Shown: positions 44,406 through 53,590, counted from the first letter of the stretch. The stretch is DNA of 64,000 nucleotides from Leifsonia poae (GCF_020009625.1 NZ_JAIHLP010000002.1:2790001-2854000); one strand, 5' to 3'. A program made the numbers and translations. Notes: a model not told the origin generated them from the sequence alone.

Positions 44406-45044
44406 GTGTCTCAGGTGCGACCGCACCGCAGCCGGAGTGTTCGGGCCCTCCGGCTGCGGGCGGTCCTGGCCGGCGGGCTGGTCCTCGGCGTCGGAGCGAC
44501 CGTCACCCTCGCGAGCTGGACCGACAACGAGTTCGCCACCGGCACTTTCTCGTCGTCGGTGTTCGACACCCAGTCGAGCGTCAACGGCGCCGCCTACGCG
44601 GACAACGCGACCGCCCCCGGAGCCACCTTCACCCTCGCCGGGCCGTTCGCGCCGGGCGTCTCGAGCTACTTCCCCGTCCTCATCCGCACCAAGGCGAACT
44701 CCGTGGCCGGGACTGTCGTGCTGAACGGTGCCACGCTGGGCGGCACGGATGCGGCGACCCTGGGCGCCGCGCTCGTGTACCGGGTCGTGCTCACCACCGG
44801 AACCTGCTCGGCCGCCGCGTTCACCGGATCGCCCTCGTTCGTCGTGGGCGCCGCCGGCGTCACGCGAGCGCTCACCGCCGGTCAGGAAAGCGGGGTGAAC
44901 ACGGCGCTCGCCGCTGCGACCGGCGCGGCGCCGGGCGCGGCGACCGGGTATTGCTTCGAGGTGACCCTGCCCGCCTCCGCGCCCAACTCCCTGCAGGGCA
45001 AGACCGCTACCGCGACCTGGCAGTTCGCCGCCACCAGCAGCTAG
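44406..45044 (+). CDS. SipW-dependent secreted protein 2
   Basis: 212 residues. Same type of leader (VLAGGLVLGVGATVTLASWT, then DNEFATGTFSSSVFD), beta-rich domain with two Cys (GTCSAA and GYCFEV). GTG start 8 bases after the previous stop. Mature part differs from paralogue 1, suggesting two fibre subunits or a subunit and its anchor. Confidence 0.86.
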   Translation: MSQVRPHRSRSVRALRLRAVLAGGLVLGVGATVTLASWTDNEFATGTFSSSVFDTQSSVNGAAYADNATAPGATFTLAGPFAPGVSSYFPVLIRTKANSVAGTVVLNGATLGGTDAATLGAALVYRVVLTTGTCSAAAFTGSPSFVVGAAGVTRALTAGQESGVNTALAAATGAAPGAATGYCFEVTLPASAPNSLQGKTATATWQFAATSS

Positions 45045-45053
45045 GAGCACCGA

Positions 45054-46496
45054 ATGTCGAACGATCTCCGCCCACGGGCGACACCGGCGCGTGCCGACCC
45101 GGCCACCTCCTCCCGTCTCGCCTCGAAGGCGGGCAATGTGCTCCTGACCGTCGCGGCGATCGGCGGCGTGCTGTGCATCGTCGCGGTCATCGCCGCGACT
45201 GTGTTCCACGTGAGCCTCATCCTGTTCAAGACCGGATCGATGAGCCCCACGATCCCGACGGGCTCGGTGGCGGTGGTGCGCCAGGTGCCCGCTGCCGACG
45301 TCACGGTCGGCGACGTCGTCACGGTCGACCGCCCCGGCGAGCTCCCGATCACCCACCGCATCGTCGCGAGTGCTCCGGCCGCGCACGGGCTGACGTCGTT
45401 GACCCTGCGCGGGGATGCGAATCCGCAGAACGACCCGCAGCCCTACCTGGTCGAGCATGTGCGCCTCGTGATCGCGAGCGTGCCCGGCGGCGCCCGGGTG
45501 ATCGTGTTCGCCTCTAACCCGGTGGTGCTCGGCGCCGTGACCGTCGGCGTTTCGCTGCTGGTCGGCTGGGCTTTCTGGCCGCGCCGTCGCGACGACGGCC
45601 CAGGCGGGGGCGCCGGCGGCGCCCCAAGCGACGAAACGTCGGGCGATGACCGCGACGACGGCCGTTCCGGCGATCGGGGGCCGGCCGATGCGACACGGTC
45701 ACGCGGCCGACACGCGGCCGGTGGGTCGACTGATGCCGTATCCGGTGCGGCCGCATCCCGTGCTGGCACCCGGAACGCCGACATCGCGACCGGCCCGGCG
45801 CTGCCCCGGGTCTTCGGGCTGATCGCGCTCGCGGTCTTCCTGCCCCTCGCCGCCGCTCTCAGCGCCGCCGGTGTCGCGCAGGCGGCGACGGCCGAGACCG
45901 TCGTCGCGAGCAGGTACCTCACGCTCACGTCCCTCGGCGATCCGGAGCAGCTGACCGATCTGACGCCGGGGCGGCCGGCGCTCTGGGTGGTCGGTGTCGC
46001 CGCGCATCCGCCCGAGCCGGCCCCCGTGAGCATCGGGTTGAGTGCCACGGGTGCACTGGCCGGTGTGGGGGGTCTGCGGGTGGCCGTCGTCGAGTGCAGC
46101 GAGCGCTGGGCGAACACGGTGTGCCCGGGCCGGCGGCTGCCCGTGCTCGACGCTCAGCCGCTCTCCGCCGTGCTCACCGGTGCGGGCACCGACGGCGTGC
46201 GCACCCTCACGGTGATGCCGTCGACCGAGCAGCGCTGGCTTGCCGTGACCGTGACGTTGCCGGCTGGATGGGCGCCCGGCAGTAGCGCGGATCTGCGCGT
46301 GCACGCGTGGGGAGCGGGCGACGACGCAGCGACCGCGGGGGCGCCGGCCGGGCTGGCCGACACCGGCACCCGCGTTCCCGGTCTCGCGGTCGGTCTGGCG
46401 GCAGGCGCCCTCCTGCTGGGGATCGCGGCCGCGGCCGCGGAGCGCCGACGGCGCCGTCGCGCCGACCGCGTGCGGGAGAGCAGGGCGGCGCAATGA
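45054..46496 (+). CDS. SipW-type signal peptidase fused to LAxTG exodomain
   Basis: 480 residues. N-terminal half: membrane anchor, catalytic Ser62 in TGSMSPTIPTGS, His101 in PITHRIV (the Lys of bacterial SPase I is replaced by His, as in SipW/ER enzymes) and an RGDANPQNDPQ box. A second membrane segment and a disordered Ser/Gly/Arg linker follow. The C-terminal half (about 255-480) starts with a secretory hydrophobic segment ending AQAATAE, has a beta-rich domain, then LADTG, a helix and a basic tail, a sortase-like signal. Its likely substrates are the two preceding genes. Confidence 0.85.
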   Translation: MSNDLRPRATPARADPATSSRLASKAGNVLLTVAAIGGVLCIVAVIAATVFHVSLILFKTGSMSPTIPTGSVAVVRQVPAADVTVGDVVTVDRPGELPITHRIVASAPAAHGLTSLTLRGDANPQNDPQPYLVEHVRLVIASVPGGARVIVFASNPVVLGAVTVGVSLLVGWAFWPRRRDDGPGGGAGGAPSDETSGDDRDDGRSGDRGPADATRSRGRHAAGGSTDAVSGAAASRAGTRNADIATGPALPRVFGLIALAVFLPLAAALSAAGVAQAATAETVVASRYLTLTSLGDPEQLTDLTPGRPALWVVGVAAHPPEPAPVSIGLSATGALAGVGGLRVAVVECSERWANTVCPGRRLPVLDAQPLSAVLTGAGTDGVRTLTVMPSTEQRWLAVTVTLPAGWAPGSSADLRVHAWGAGDDAATAGAPAGLADTGTRVPGLAVGLAAGALLLGIAAAAAERRRRRRADRVRESRAAQ

Positions 46497-46960
46497 AGCG
46501 TGTGGCCGTCGCGCTGGGGGCCGTCGGCTTGCTCCTGCTGAGCCTCACCGCCCGGCCGGCGCCGACGCAGGCCGCCTGGACCCGCCCGGGATTCAGCACA
46601 GCGACGGCGGCCTCCGGTGTGCTCAACCCGGTGCCCACCCTCAGCTGCGGAGCGGCGTCCGGCCTTCTCGCCGTCAGCATCCCGGTCTCCTGGACCGCGC
46701 CGCCGACGACGGGGAATGGCGTCGCCCCGACCGGATACTTGGTGACCTACAGCGGAACGGCCGGCTCGGGTTCGACGACCACGACGGCGCCGACGACCTC
46801 GGTGGGCATTCCGGGTTCGGTGCTCACGATCGCCGGCTCGATGACGGTCACGGTCTACGCCACCTACGGCAACTGGGTTTCGCCGGCCTCGCTGCAGACG
46901 CGCACCATCACGACCACCCTCGGTGCCCTCGGCATCATCATCGGCTGGACCTGCGGCTGA
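46493..46960 (+). CDS. small secreted fibronectin-like protein
   Basis: 155 residues. Signal peptide (VALGAVGLLLLSLTARPAP, cleavage near TQA-AWT) and a beta-rich domain resembling a fibronectin type III module (VPTLSCGAASGLLAVSIPVS to GYLVTYSGTAG). Two Cys (LSCGA and WTCG at the C terminus) may form a disulfide. ATGA overlap with the SipW gene shows it belongs to this operon. Family assignment is tentative. Confidence 0.75.
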   Translation: MKRVAVALGAVGLLLLSLTARPAPTQAAWTRPGFSTATAASGVLNPVPTLSCGAASGLLAVSIPVSWTAPPTTGNGVAPTGYLVTYSGTAGSGSTTTTAPTTSVGIPGSVLTIAGSMTVTVYATYGNWVSPASLQTRTITTTLGALGIIIGWTCG

Positions 46961-46972
46961 TCCCGGCGACCG

Positions 46973-47935
46973 TCAGGCGCTTTCGGCTGCGCAGGCGAAC
47001 GTCTTGCGATAGCTCGTCGGGGGGACGCCGACCTCCTGGTCGAAATGGTGACGGAACAGCGTGGCGCTCCCGAACCCGCACCGCCGGGCCACTTCATCGA
47101 TGGGTAGATCAGTCGTCTCCAGCAGCAGCCGGGCTTGAAGGATGCGCTGCCGGGTGAGCCACTGCATCGGCGGCACCCCGGTCTCTGCGACGAACCGGCG
47201 GGCGAAGCTGCGGGTCGACATGCGAGTGCGCTGTGCGAGCCCTGCGACCGTGTGCGTCTCGTCGAGCCGTTCGCTCAGGTCGTCGAGAAGCGCGCTGAAC
47301 GTGTCGTCGGTGCATTCGGAGACCGGCCGTTCGATGTACTGCCGCTGCCCGCCGTCGCGCTGCGGGGGCACGACCATGTTGCGGGCGATCGTCGTGGCGA
47401 CTGCGCTGCCGAGCTCGCGACGCACCAGGTGAAGGCTCGCATCCACACCGGCCACGGTTCCTGCGCTGGTGACGAGGTCGCCGTCATCGACGAAGAGCAC
47501 ATCCGGGTCCACCCGGGATTTCGGGTAGCGGGCGGCCAGCTCATCCGCATACCGCCAGTGGGTGGTGCACGCGCGGCCGTCGAGCAGGCCGGCGGCGCCC
47601 AGCACGAAGGCGCCCGAGCACACGCTGAGCAGAATCGCTCCGCGGTCGCTCGCCCGTCGCAACGCCGCGAGCAGTTCTGTCGGATAGTCGTCGCGGATGC
47701 GCGCGGCCGGCACGGCGATCAGGTCGGCGTCGTCCATCGCCTCCAGACCGAACGGCGGGGTCACGGTCACCCCCGTCGGATTGGCGAGCGGGACTCCCGT
47801 TTCGACGCCGCAGACGCGGAAGTCGAACCGGGGGAGCGCCGCATAACTGCGGTCCACTCCGAACACCTCGCAGACCACGCCGAACTCAAACATCGCGAAG
47901 TCGTCGATGAGGGGCACCGCCACGGAGTGCAACAT
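46973..47935 (-). CDS. GlxA family AraC-type regulator
   Basis: 320 residues. N-terminal DJ-1/PfpI-like domain (about 1-190, SVCSGAFVLGAAGLLDGRAC with the nucleophile-position Cys) and C-terminal AraC HTH (about 215-315: LAQRTRMSTRSFARRFVAET and IDEVARRCGFGSATLFRHHF). Ligand unknown. Leaderless-type start; a palindrome lies just upstream. It converges with the SipW cluster. Confidence 0.92.
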   Translation of the reverse strand: MLHSVAVPLIDDFAMFEFGVVCEVFGVDRSYAALPRFDFRVCGVETGVPLANPTGVTVTPPFGLEAMDDADLIAVPAARIRDDYPTELLAALRRASDRGAILLSVCSGAFVLGAAGLLDGRACTTHWRYADELAARYPKSRVDPDVLFVDDGDLVTSAGTVAGVDASLHLVRRELGSAVATTIARNMVVPPQRDGGQRQYIERPVSECTDDTFSALLDDLSERLDETHTVAGLAQRTRMSTRSFARRFVAETGVPPMQWLTRQRILQARLLLETTDLPIDEVARRCGFGSATLFRHHFDQEVGVPPTSYRKTFACAAESA

Positions 47936-47941
47936 CCTTCG

Positions 47942-47947
47942 AGTGTA
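47942..47947 (-). promoter_or_regulatory. -10 element, leaderless start of GlxA-like gene
   Basis: TACACT on the minus strand lies six bases before ATG 47935. Confidence 0.5.
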
Positions 47948-47954
47948 GTGGCGG

Positions 47955-47970
47955 TATCTTTACGAAGATA
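47955..47970. promoter_or_regulatory. palindromic operator candidate
   Basis: TATCTTTACGAAGATA is a perfect 6-4-6 palindrome just upstream of the GlxA-like -10, between it and the divergent small gene at 48021. It may be an autoregulatory site. Confidence 0.45.
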
Positions 47971-48020
47971 GTCCTGGGGCCATCTCGTGGCCGGATATTT
48001 TCGTCCATAACGTTGGGGAC

Positions 48021-48242
48021 ATGGCAAACGACTTCTGGACCCTCGGCATCGAACACGGCTGGATCGCACGCCCGATCCGCGCAGAGCATGACGATCACCG
48101 CATCCCCCGCCGTCACCGCTTCACGCTGAGCGACTGGCTTCCCGCCTCGATGCTCACCCACCGTGCAACTGTGACCCGCGACGAGGAGCGTGCCGTGCCT
48201 GGTCTCCGGGCTGCGCGCGACGCCCGCGAATCCGGCCGCTGA
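48021..48242 (+). CDS. small hypothetical protein
   Basis: 73 residues, charged and soluble (MANDFWTLGIEHGWIARPIR and many Arg/His). No family recognised. GGGGAC precedes the ATG, and it is divergent from the GlxA-like regulator, which may control it. Confidence 0.5.
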   Translation: MANDFWTLGIEHGWIARPIRAEHDDHRIPRRHRFTLSDWLPASMLTHRATVTRDEERAVPGLRAARDARESGR

Positions 48243-48267
48243 CTGTGCCGCCCGAAACGTCCGGACT

Positions 48268-48633
48268 CTAGAACGCGAACATCTGGCCGAGCACGATCAC
48301 CAGGATCAGGAACACGACGACGACTCCGCCGATGACGGCGAGCGTGCGGCTCGAAAGCTTCGCGATACCGAACCCGACGATGAACGGGAGCGCGATGCAC
48401 AGCAGCGCGAGGATCCACCAGAACGCCTGGTAGCCCGCCTGCGAAGCCGACTCCAGCCGGCCGCCGAACAGTTTCTGGGTGGCAGGATGCGTGGCGAACG
48501 CGATGCACGCCGAGAGCGGATAGGCGATCAGCACCGCCACGATCAGCCCGGCGAATGCGCCCCAGTGCCCCCGACCGACCCGGACATTGAGGGTGGTCTC
48601 CCGGTGCGGTCCCTGCTTGCTCTTTGTGCTCAT
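48268..48633 (-). CDS. three-helix membrane protein
   Basis: 121 residues with three membrane segments (WGAFAGLIVAVLIAYPLSAC, FWWILALLCIALPFIVGF, AVIGGVVVVFLILVIVLGQM). No family recognised. ATG 48633 lies six bases after a TATGCT -10, which favours it over a GTG two codons upstream. Confidence 0.75.
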   Translation of the reverse strand: MSTKSKQGPHRETTLNVRVGRGHWGAFAGLIVAVLIAYPLSACIAFATHPATQKLFGGRLESASQAGYQAFWWILALLCIALPFIVGFGIAKLSSRTLAVIGGVVVVFLILVIVLGQMFAF

Positions 48634-48639
48634 GGCCAC

Positions 48640-48645
48640 AGCATA
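48640..48645 (-). promoter_or_regulatory. -10 element, leaderless start
   Basis: TATGCT on the minus strand, six bases before ATG 48633. It is divergent from the promoter at 48668 with only 22 bases between. Confidence 0.5.
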
Positions 48646-48667
48646 GGGTGTGGCCGCGACGCTGCCC

Positions 48668-48673
48668 TAGGGT
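48668..48673 (+). promoter_or_regulatory. -10 element, leaderless start
   Basis: TAGGGT, six bases before ATG 48680. Confidence 0.5.
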
Positions 48674-48679
48674 GGGCAC

Positions 48680-49315
48680 ATGCCGCAGACCGCCGCTCTG
48701 TCCCGTCGGCCGGCCGACCCCGTGCAACGTGCGCTGCGGGTGGTCGTGCCGGCGGCCGTCGCCGTGGTTGCGATGCTCGCGCTGCAGGCGGCGATCTCGC
48801 TCGGTTACGTGACTGCGTCGGTCGGCCTGCTGAGTTTCGCACTCAGCGGGGATGCCGGCGGCAACTTCGTGCTCGGCGTACTCGACAACGCGTTCGGTGC
48901 CGGCGGTGTGAGCGTCACCGTCGTGTTGCTGCTCGCGGTTCCGTTCTTCGTGGCCTGGCTGGTCTTCGCCGCCGTCGACCTGTGCTTCGGCCACCGCTGG
49001 TGGGCGCTCCTGCGGGCGCTGGCCCTCGCGCCGATCCCGGTCGTCTGCGGCGTGCTGCAGTTCGGCGGGTTCCTCGCCTCGATCGCCGGCGATGGGTTTC
49101 TGCCCGGCGCGCCCTGGAACGGGCCACTCACCATCGTGCTCGGCGCTGTGCTCACGGCGGCCATCGCCACCGCGCTGTATGGGATGCGCGGCTCGCCCGA
49201 CTGGGTGCCGCGCCGCCGCGCCCGCCCCGCCGACGCTGCTGCTGTCGACCCGGCGGGCGCATCCGGGGCCGACGGCGATGCCCTGGGCGAGCTCTTCCCT
49301 GTCGAACCCGACTGA
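48680..49315 (+). CDS. four-helix membrane protein
   Basis: 211 residues with about four membrane segments (between 20 and 170) and a Pro/Ala/Asp-rich tail. No family recognised. Apparent leaderless start. It converges with the SulP gene after 10 bases. Confidence 0.75.
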   Translation: MPQTAALSRRPADPVQRALRVVVPAAVAVVAMLALQAAISLGYVTASVGLLSFALSGDAGGNFVLGVLDNAFGAGGVSVTVVLLLAVPFFVAWLVFAAVDLCFGHRWWALLRALALAPIPVVCGVLQFGGFLASIAGDGFLPGAPWNGPLTIVLGAVLTAAIATALYGMRGSPDWVPRRRARPADAAAVDPAGASGADGDALGELFPVEPD

Positions 49316-49325
49316 TCCCCGCAGC

Positions 49326-50918
49326 TCAGCTCAGCACGCGCCCGGCCTCCACGAGGGAACGGAACCATTGGGTGCGTTCGGCAACCGCACGGGCCGACGC
49401 CGGAAGCGCGGCGAACCGCAGCTCCACCCCGCGGCCCGCGAGCTCGCGATCGAGATCTTCGAACGTGTCGAGGATGGTCACCGACACCTCTTGCAGGCGT
49501 GCGGCGTCGAGAGTCAGCACCCGCAGATCCGGCATCGTCTCGGCGAGCGCGAGCACGGCTTGCTCCGTCGAGAGCACGTTCGCCGTGTACAGGGGCCCGA
49601 GCAGGGTGACCGTCAGGTCGCCGTCCACCGCATCCGTCACCCCGATGCGCGGCTTGTTCAGCGCCGCCAGCACGAGGATGAGCGTGAGCACGACTCCGGC
49701 CGCCACGGCGACGAGCAGCCCGGCCGTCAACCCGATCGCCGTGGTGACCATCGCGATCCAGAAGTCGCGACGGCTGATGCGCCACAGGCGTCTCAAAGCA
49801 CCCACATCGATGAGGCCGAACACCGCCACGAACACGAGGGAGGCGAGCGTGGCCTGGGGGAGCAGGCTCAGCACCGGCCCGAGGAACAGCCCGACGATCA
49901 CCGCCAGCACCACCGTGACCAGACCGGCAAGCTGCGACCTCGCCCCCGCTCCCTTGTTGACGGCGCTCTGCGAGAACCCGCCCGCCGCCGGGAGGGTCTG
50001 GTAGAAGCCGCCGATCACGTTCGCGGCCGCGGTCGCCAGCAGCTCCTGGTTGCTGTCGATGGCCGTCTCGCCCGGCTCTCGGATGCCGCGGGCAACCGCC
50101 GTGGATTCCAGGAACGCCATCACGGCGATCGCGAAAGCGCCGGGAAGCAGCCCGAGCACGTGATCGAAGCTCGGCAGCACCGGGAGGGGGAACCCTTGGG
50201 CGACAGCCGGGATGAGCTTCACCCCGGCACCCGAGAACACGCCGAGCGCCACCAGCACGATGCTCACGGCCACGACCAGCAGCGGTCCGGGGACCTTCGG
50301 CAGGAACCGTTTGACGAGGAAGAGCGCTGCCACCGAGCAGACCGAGAGCACGACGGTCGTCACGTTCGCCCCCGGAATCGCGTGGACGACCGCGAGCAGG
50401 GAGCGGATGAAACCGCTACCGGTCGGCTCGTCGCTCTCGCCGAGGAGCTTCGGAAGCTGCCCGACCGCCACGGTCGCCCCCACCCCCACCTGGATGCCGA
50501 CGAGCGTCGGCCGGTTGATGATCTCCACCAGCGATCCGAGCCGCAGCAGCCGCGCCAGCAGCAGGATGACCCCCACCAGCAGCGTCAGGGTCACGAGGTC
50601 GCTCGGGATGTCGTTCGAGTTCGCGACCACCCCCACCGACACGAGGGTGGTCGCGGTGAGCGTGGCGATCGTGGAGGTGGTCGACACGCTCATCGCCCGC
50701 GAGCCGCCCAGCAGCGCATAAACGAGCATCGGGACGATGCAGCTGTAGAGGCCCGCCTGCACTGGAAGGTTCGCGATGGTGGCGTAGGCCATCGCCTGCG
50801 GGATGACGACCGCACCGGCCGAAAGCCCGGCCAGGATGTCGGGGCCGAGCGACGTGCGGCGGTAGCCGCTGAGGGTCGGCAGCAGCCAGGATCGTCGAAC
50901 GGGGGCGGTCGCGGTCAC
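49326..50918 (-). CDS. SulP family anion transporter 1
   Basis: 530 residues. Sulfate_transp core (GLSAGAVVIPQAMAYATIANL near the N terminus, PAAGGFSQSAVNKGAGARS) with about 11 membrane segments and a C-terminal STAS domain (about 425-530). Members move sulfate, bicarbonate or related anions. GTG start. It lies 70 bases downstream of the arylsulfatase on the same strand, so sulfate released outside could be its substrate. Confidence 0.92.
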   Translation of the reverse strand: MTATAPVRRSWLLPTLSGYRRTSLGPDILAGLSAGAVVIPQAMAYATIANLPVQAGLYSCIVPMLVYALLGGSRAMSVSTTSTIATLTATTLVSVGVVANSNDIPSDLVTLTLLVGVILLLARLLRLGSLVEIINRPTLVGIQVGVGATVAVGQLPKLLGESDEPTGSGFIRSLLAVVHAIPGANVTTVVLSVCSVAALFLVKRFLPKVPGPLLVVAVSIVLVALGVFSGAGVKLIPAVAQGFPLPVLPSFDHVLGLLPGAFAIAVMAFLESTAVARGIREPGETAIDSNQELLATAAANVIGGFYQTLPAAGGFSQSAVNKGAGARSQLAGLVTVVLAVIVGLFLGPVLSLLPQATLASLVFVAVFGLIDVGALRRLWRISRRDFWIAMVTTAIGLTAGLLVAVAAGVVLTLILVLAALNKPRIGVTDAVDGDLTVTLLGPLYTANVLSTEQAVLALAETMPDLRVLTLDAARLQEVSVTILDTFEDLDRELAGRGVELRFAALPASARAVAERTQWFRSLVEAGRVLS

Positions 50919-50988
50919 CGGGCGGCGCCGTCGGCCGGGGTGCGCCGCACCGTCGTGTCGAGGTGCGGCGGAAGCAGTTCGGCCACCG

Positions 50989-53352
50989 CTACTGCCTCGT
51001 CATCGCGATCTGCATCCGGTGTTCCGGATCGATCAGATGGTCGTGACTGTCGTCTCCCGCGTCGAGCTGCACCTGCTTGATCCTTCCCGTGAAGGCGTTG
51101 CCCGTCGCACCGTAGTCGCTCGACACCGGCGAGGCGAGGTCCTCCCCGATGTCGACGGTCTCATCCATCGAGAAGAAGAAGGGCAGGGTGCGCTCCACCG
51201 TGCCCGCGGCCACGACCGTCCCGCCGTCGGAGATCGTCACGTTCCCGCCCTTGCCGAGTCCGCCTCCGGCGTAGGCGAAATGGACGACCAGCTCGTGGTC
51301 GCCGGCCGCGAGTGCGCTGCCCGAACGGGTGAAGTCGGTCTTGATTCCCATGATGTTGTAGGCGAACGCGGGCTTGCCCTCGGTGAGATAGACCGACCAG
51401 CCGCCGTAGGAGCCGCCCTGCGCGATGATCACCCCGCTCGCGCCGCCCTCGGGAACGGTGATCGACGCCGTGACCGTGAACGACTTGTTCTTCACATTGA
51501 CCACGGAGTTCTCGCTCAGCCGCTTCATCCCCGGGTAGAAGGTCTGTGAGGTCCCCCGCACCAATTCGGGCCGACCGGCGAGCTCGGCGTTGAAACGCTC
51601 CGCCGAACGGATGTCCATCGGCAGCACATTGAACCGCGCCGCCTGGATGAGGAACAGGCGTTGCAACTCGGCCAGCTTGGCGGGCTCCTGCGCGGCGAGA
51701 TCGTGCGACTGCGTCCAGTCCTCCTCCACGTTGTACAGCTCCCACACATCGTCGTCGAGTCCCCGGTCGGAGGCCAGCCACGGCTTCTTGTGCAGTGCTA
51801 CTGCCGTCCACCCTTTGTGGAAGATCGCCCGGTTGCCGAGCATCTCGAAGTACTGGGTGGTGTGCGCCTCGTCGGCGTCGGCCGAAGCGAACGTCGAGTT
51901 CATCGGCGTACCTTCGTACGGTCGCTGCGTCACGCCGTTCACCGTCGACGGTTCCGGGATGCCGGCGGCCGCGAGCACGGTCGGCGCCACATCGATCACA
52001 TGAGCGAACTGGTTGCGGATCTCGCCGCGCGCCGCGATGCCGTTCGGCCAGCTCACGATCGTGCCGTTGCGGGTTCCGCCCCAGTGTGAGGCGACCTGCT
52101 TCGTCCACTGGTACGGCGTGTCCATCGCGTGAGCCCAGCCGATCGCGTAGTGGTTGTACGATTTCGGCGTTCCCAGGTCGTCTTTGTGGGCGATCTTGTA
52201 GGCGTCGTCTTCCATCTCGGTCATGTGGTTGATGGTGAACGCCTCGTTCGTCGTCCCGGTCATCGTGCCCTCGGCCGATGCGCCGTTGTCGCCGATGATC
52301 ACGTAGACGAGGGTGTTGTCGAGCTCACCGATCTCTTCGAGAGCGTCGAGCAGCAGCCCGACGTGGTGGTCGGCGTACTCGAGGTAGCCGGCGTACACCT
52401 CCATCTGGCGGGCGAGCACCGGCTTGAGCTCGTCGCTCATCTCGTCCCAGGCGGGGATGCCATCGCTGCGAACCGTGAGTGTCGCGTTCTCGGGGATCAC
52501 CCCGAGCTCCTTCTGGCGCGCGTACGTCTCGTCGCGGATAGCGTCCCATCCCTGGTCGAACCGGCCTGTGTACTTGTCGGACCACTCCGGCGGAACGTGA
52601 TGGGGCGCGTGGGTGGCGCCCGGCGCGAAGTAGGTGAAGAACGGCTTGTCGGGCGCCAGCGATTTCTGCTGCTTCGTCCAGACGATGGCCTTCTCGGTCA
52701 TGTCGGCCATGAAGTGGTAGCCCTGCTCGGGCGTTCCCCAGGGTTCGACCGGTGTCGTCCCCTCGTAGATCGCCGGGTACCACTGGTTCGTCTCGCCGCC
52801 GATGAAGCCGTAGAAGTACTCGAAGCCGCCGCCTGGCGTCGGCCAATGGTCGAACGGTCCGACGGCGCTCGACTCCCAGACGGGAACTTCGTGGCACTTG
52901 CCGAATTGGGCGGTGTTGTAACCGTTGAGGCGCAGGGTCTCGGCCAGCGGTGCGCAGTTGTTCGGCCGCAGCGAGTTGTATCCCGGTGCACTCGTCGCGA
53001 TCTCGGTGATCCCACCCATGCCGACGGTGTGATGGTTGCGCCCGGAGAGCAGGGCGGCCCGGGTCGGCGAGCAGAGCGCGGTGGTGTGGAAGCGGGTGTA
53101 CTTGAGTCCCTGCGCGGCGACCCGTTCGAAGTTCGGCGTGTGGACGGGACCGCCGAAGGCACTGGAGGCCCCGAACCCGGTGTCGTCGATCAGCACGACG
53201 AGGACATTCGGCGCACCCTCCGGTGGCAGCAGCCGTTTGATCGGCGGATAGTGCGTGTCCGGATCGGTGGCGTCGTATGTGACGGTTCCGGTATATGCCA
53301 GATCGGGAATAGGCAACGTCGACCGCTGCACTTCATCCTTCGCACTAGCCAT
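50989..53352 (-). CDS. arylsulfatase, formylglycine type
   Basis: 787 residues, AslA-like alkaline-phosphatase superfamily sulfatase. The metal site VLVVLIDDTGFG, the sulfatase signature LCSPTRAALLSGRNHH (Cys to be converted to formylglycine) and GDNGAS are visible. A C-terminal lectin-like beta domain (about 630-770) follows. No signal peptide is seen. RBS GGAGGGG six bases before ATG 53352. It requires FGE (3849-4823) for activity. Neighbouring SulP genes suggest sulfate-ester use. Confidence 0.93.
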   Translation of the reverse strand: MASAKDEVQRSTLPIPDLAYTGTVTYDATDPDTHYPPIKRLLPPEGAPNVLVVLIDDTGFGASSAFGGPVHTPNFERVAAQGLKYTRFHTTALCSPTRAALLSGRNHHTVGMGGITEIATSAPGYNSLRPNNCAPLAETLRLNGYNTAQFGKCHEVPVWESSAVGPFDHWPTPGGGFEYFYGFIGGETNQWYPAIYEGTTPVEPWGTPEQGYHFMADMTEKAIVWTKQQKSLAPDKPFFTYFAPGATHAPHHVPPEWSDKYTGRFDQGWDAIRDETYARQKELGVIPENATLTVRSDGIPAWDEMSDELKPVLARQMEVYAGYLEYADHHVGLLLDALEEIGELDNTLVYVIIGDNGASAEGTMTGTTNEAFTINHMTEMEDDAYKIAHKDDLGTPKSYNHYAIGWAHAMDTPYQWTKQVASHWGGTRNGTIVSWPNGIAARGEIRNQFAHVIDVAPTVLAAAGIPEPSTVNGVTQRPYEGTPMNSTFASADADEAHTTQYFEMLGNRAIFHKGWTAVALHKKPWLASDRGLDDDVWELYNVEEDWTQSHDLAAQEPAKLAELQRLFLIQAARFNVLPMDIRSAERFNAELAGRPELVRGTSQTFYPGMKRLSENSVVNVKNKSFTVTASITVPEGGASGVIIAQGGSYGGWSVYLTEGKPAFAYNIMGIKTDFTRSGSALAAGDHELVVHFAYAGGGLGKGGNVTISDGGTVVAAGTVERTLPFFFSMDETVDIGEDLASPVSSDYGATGNAFTGRIKQVQLDAGDDSHDHLIDPEHRMQIAMTRQ

Positions 53353-53511
53353 GATTGACCCCTCCGTCGTTCGTCCGTGTGGCACGTTCGAAGCGAGGCG
53401 TGGTTCGGGAAGCGTGGCGGCGGCGCAAGGGTCACGTCGGGGCAACGCACCAGGTTTCCGCTTCGACCCCGACAGTAGCCCAGCGCCCCCCGTCCGCAAT
53501 AGAGGGGGCTA

Positions 53512-53538
53512 GACGCGATACCGGCGACGCGATACATT
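53512..53538 (+). promoter_or_regulatory. direct repeat and -10 upstream of SHOCT gene
   Basis: GACGCGATAC is repeated with a 14-base period (53512-53521, 53526-53535), ending in TACATT (53533-53538), a -10 match for the gene at 53591. Confidence 0.35.
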
Positions 53539-53590
53539 CAGCCCACACCCAGGCTCACTCCGGGCTGGGGGTATGGAGGGGATTTTCGAT

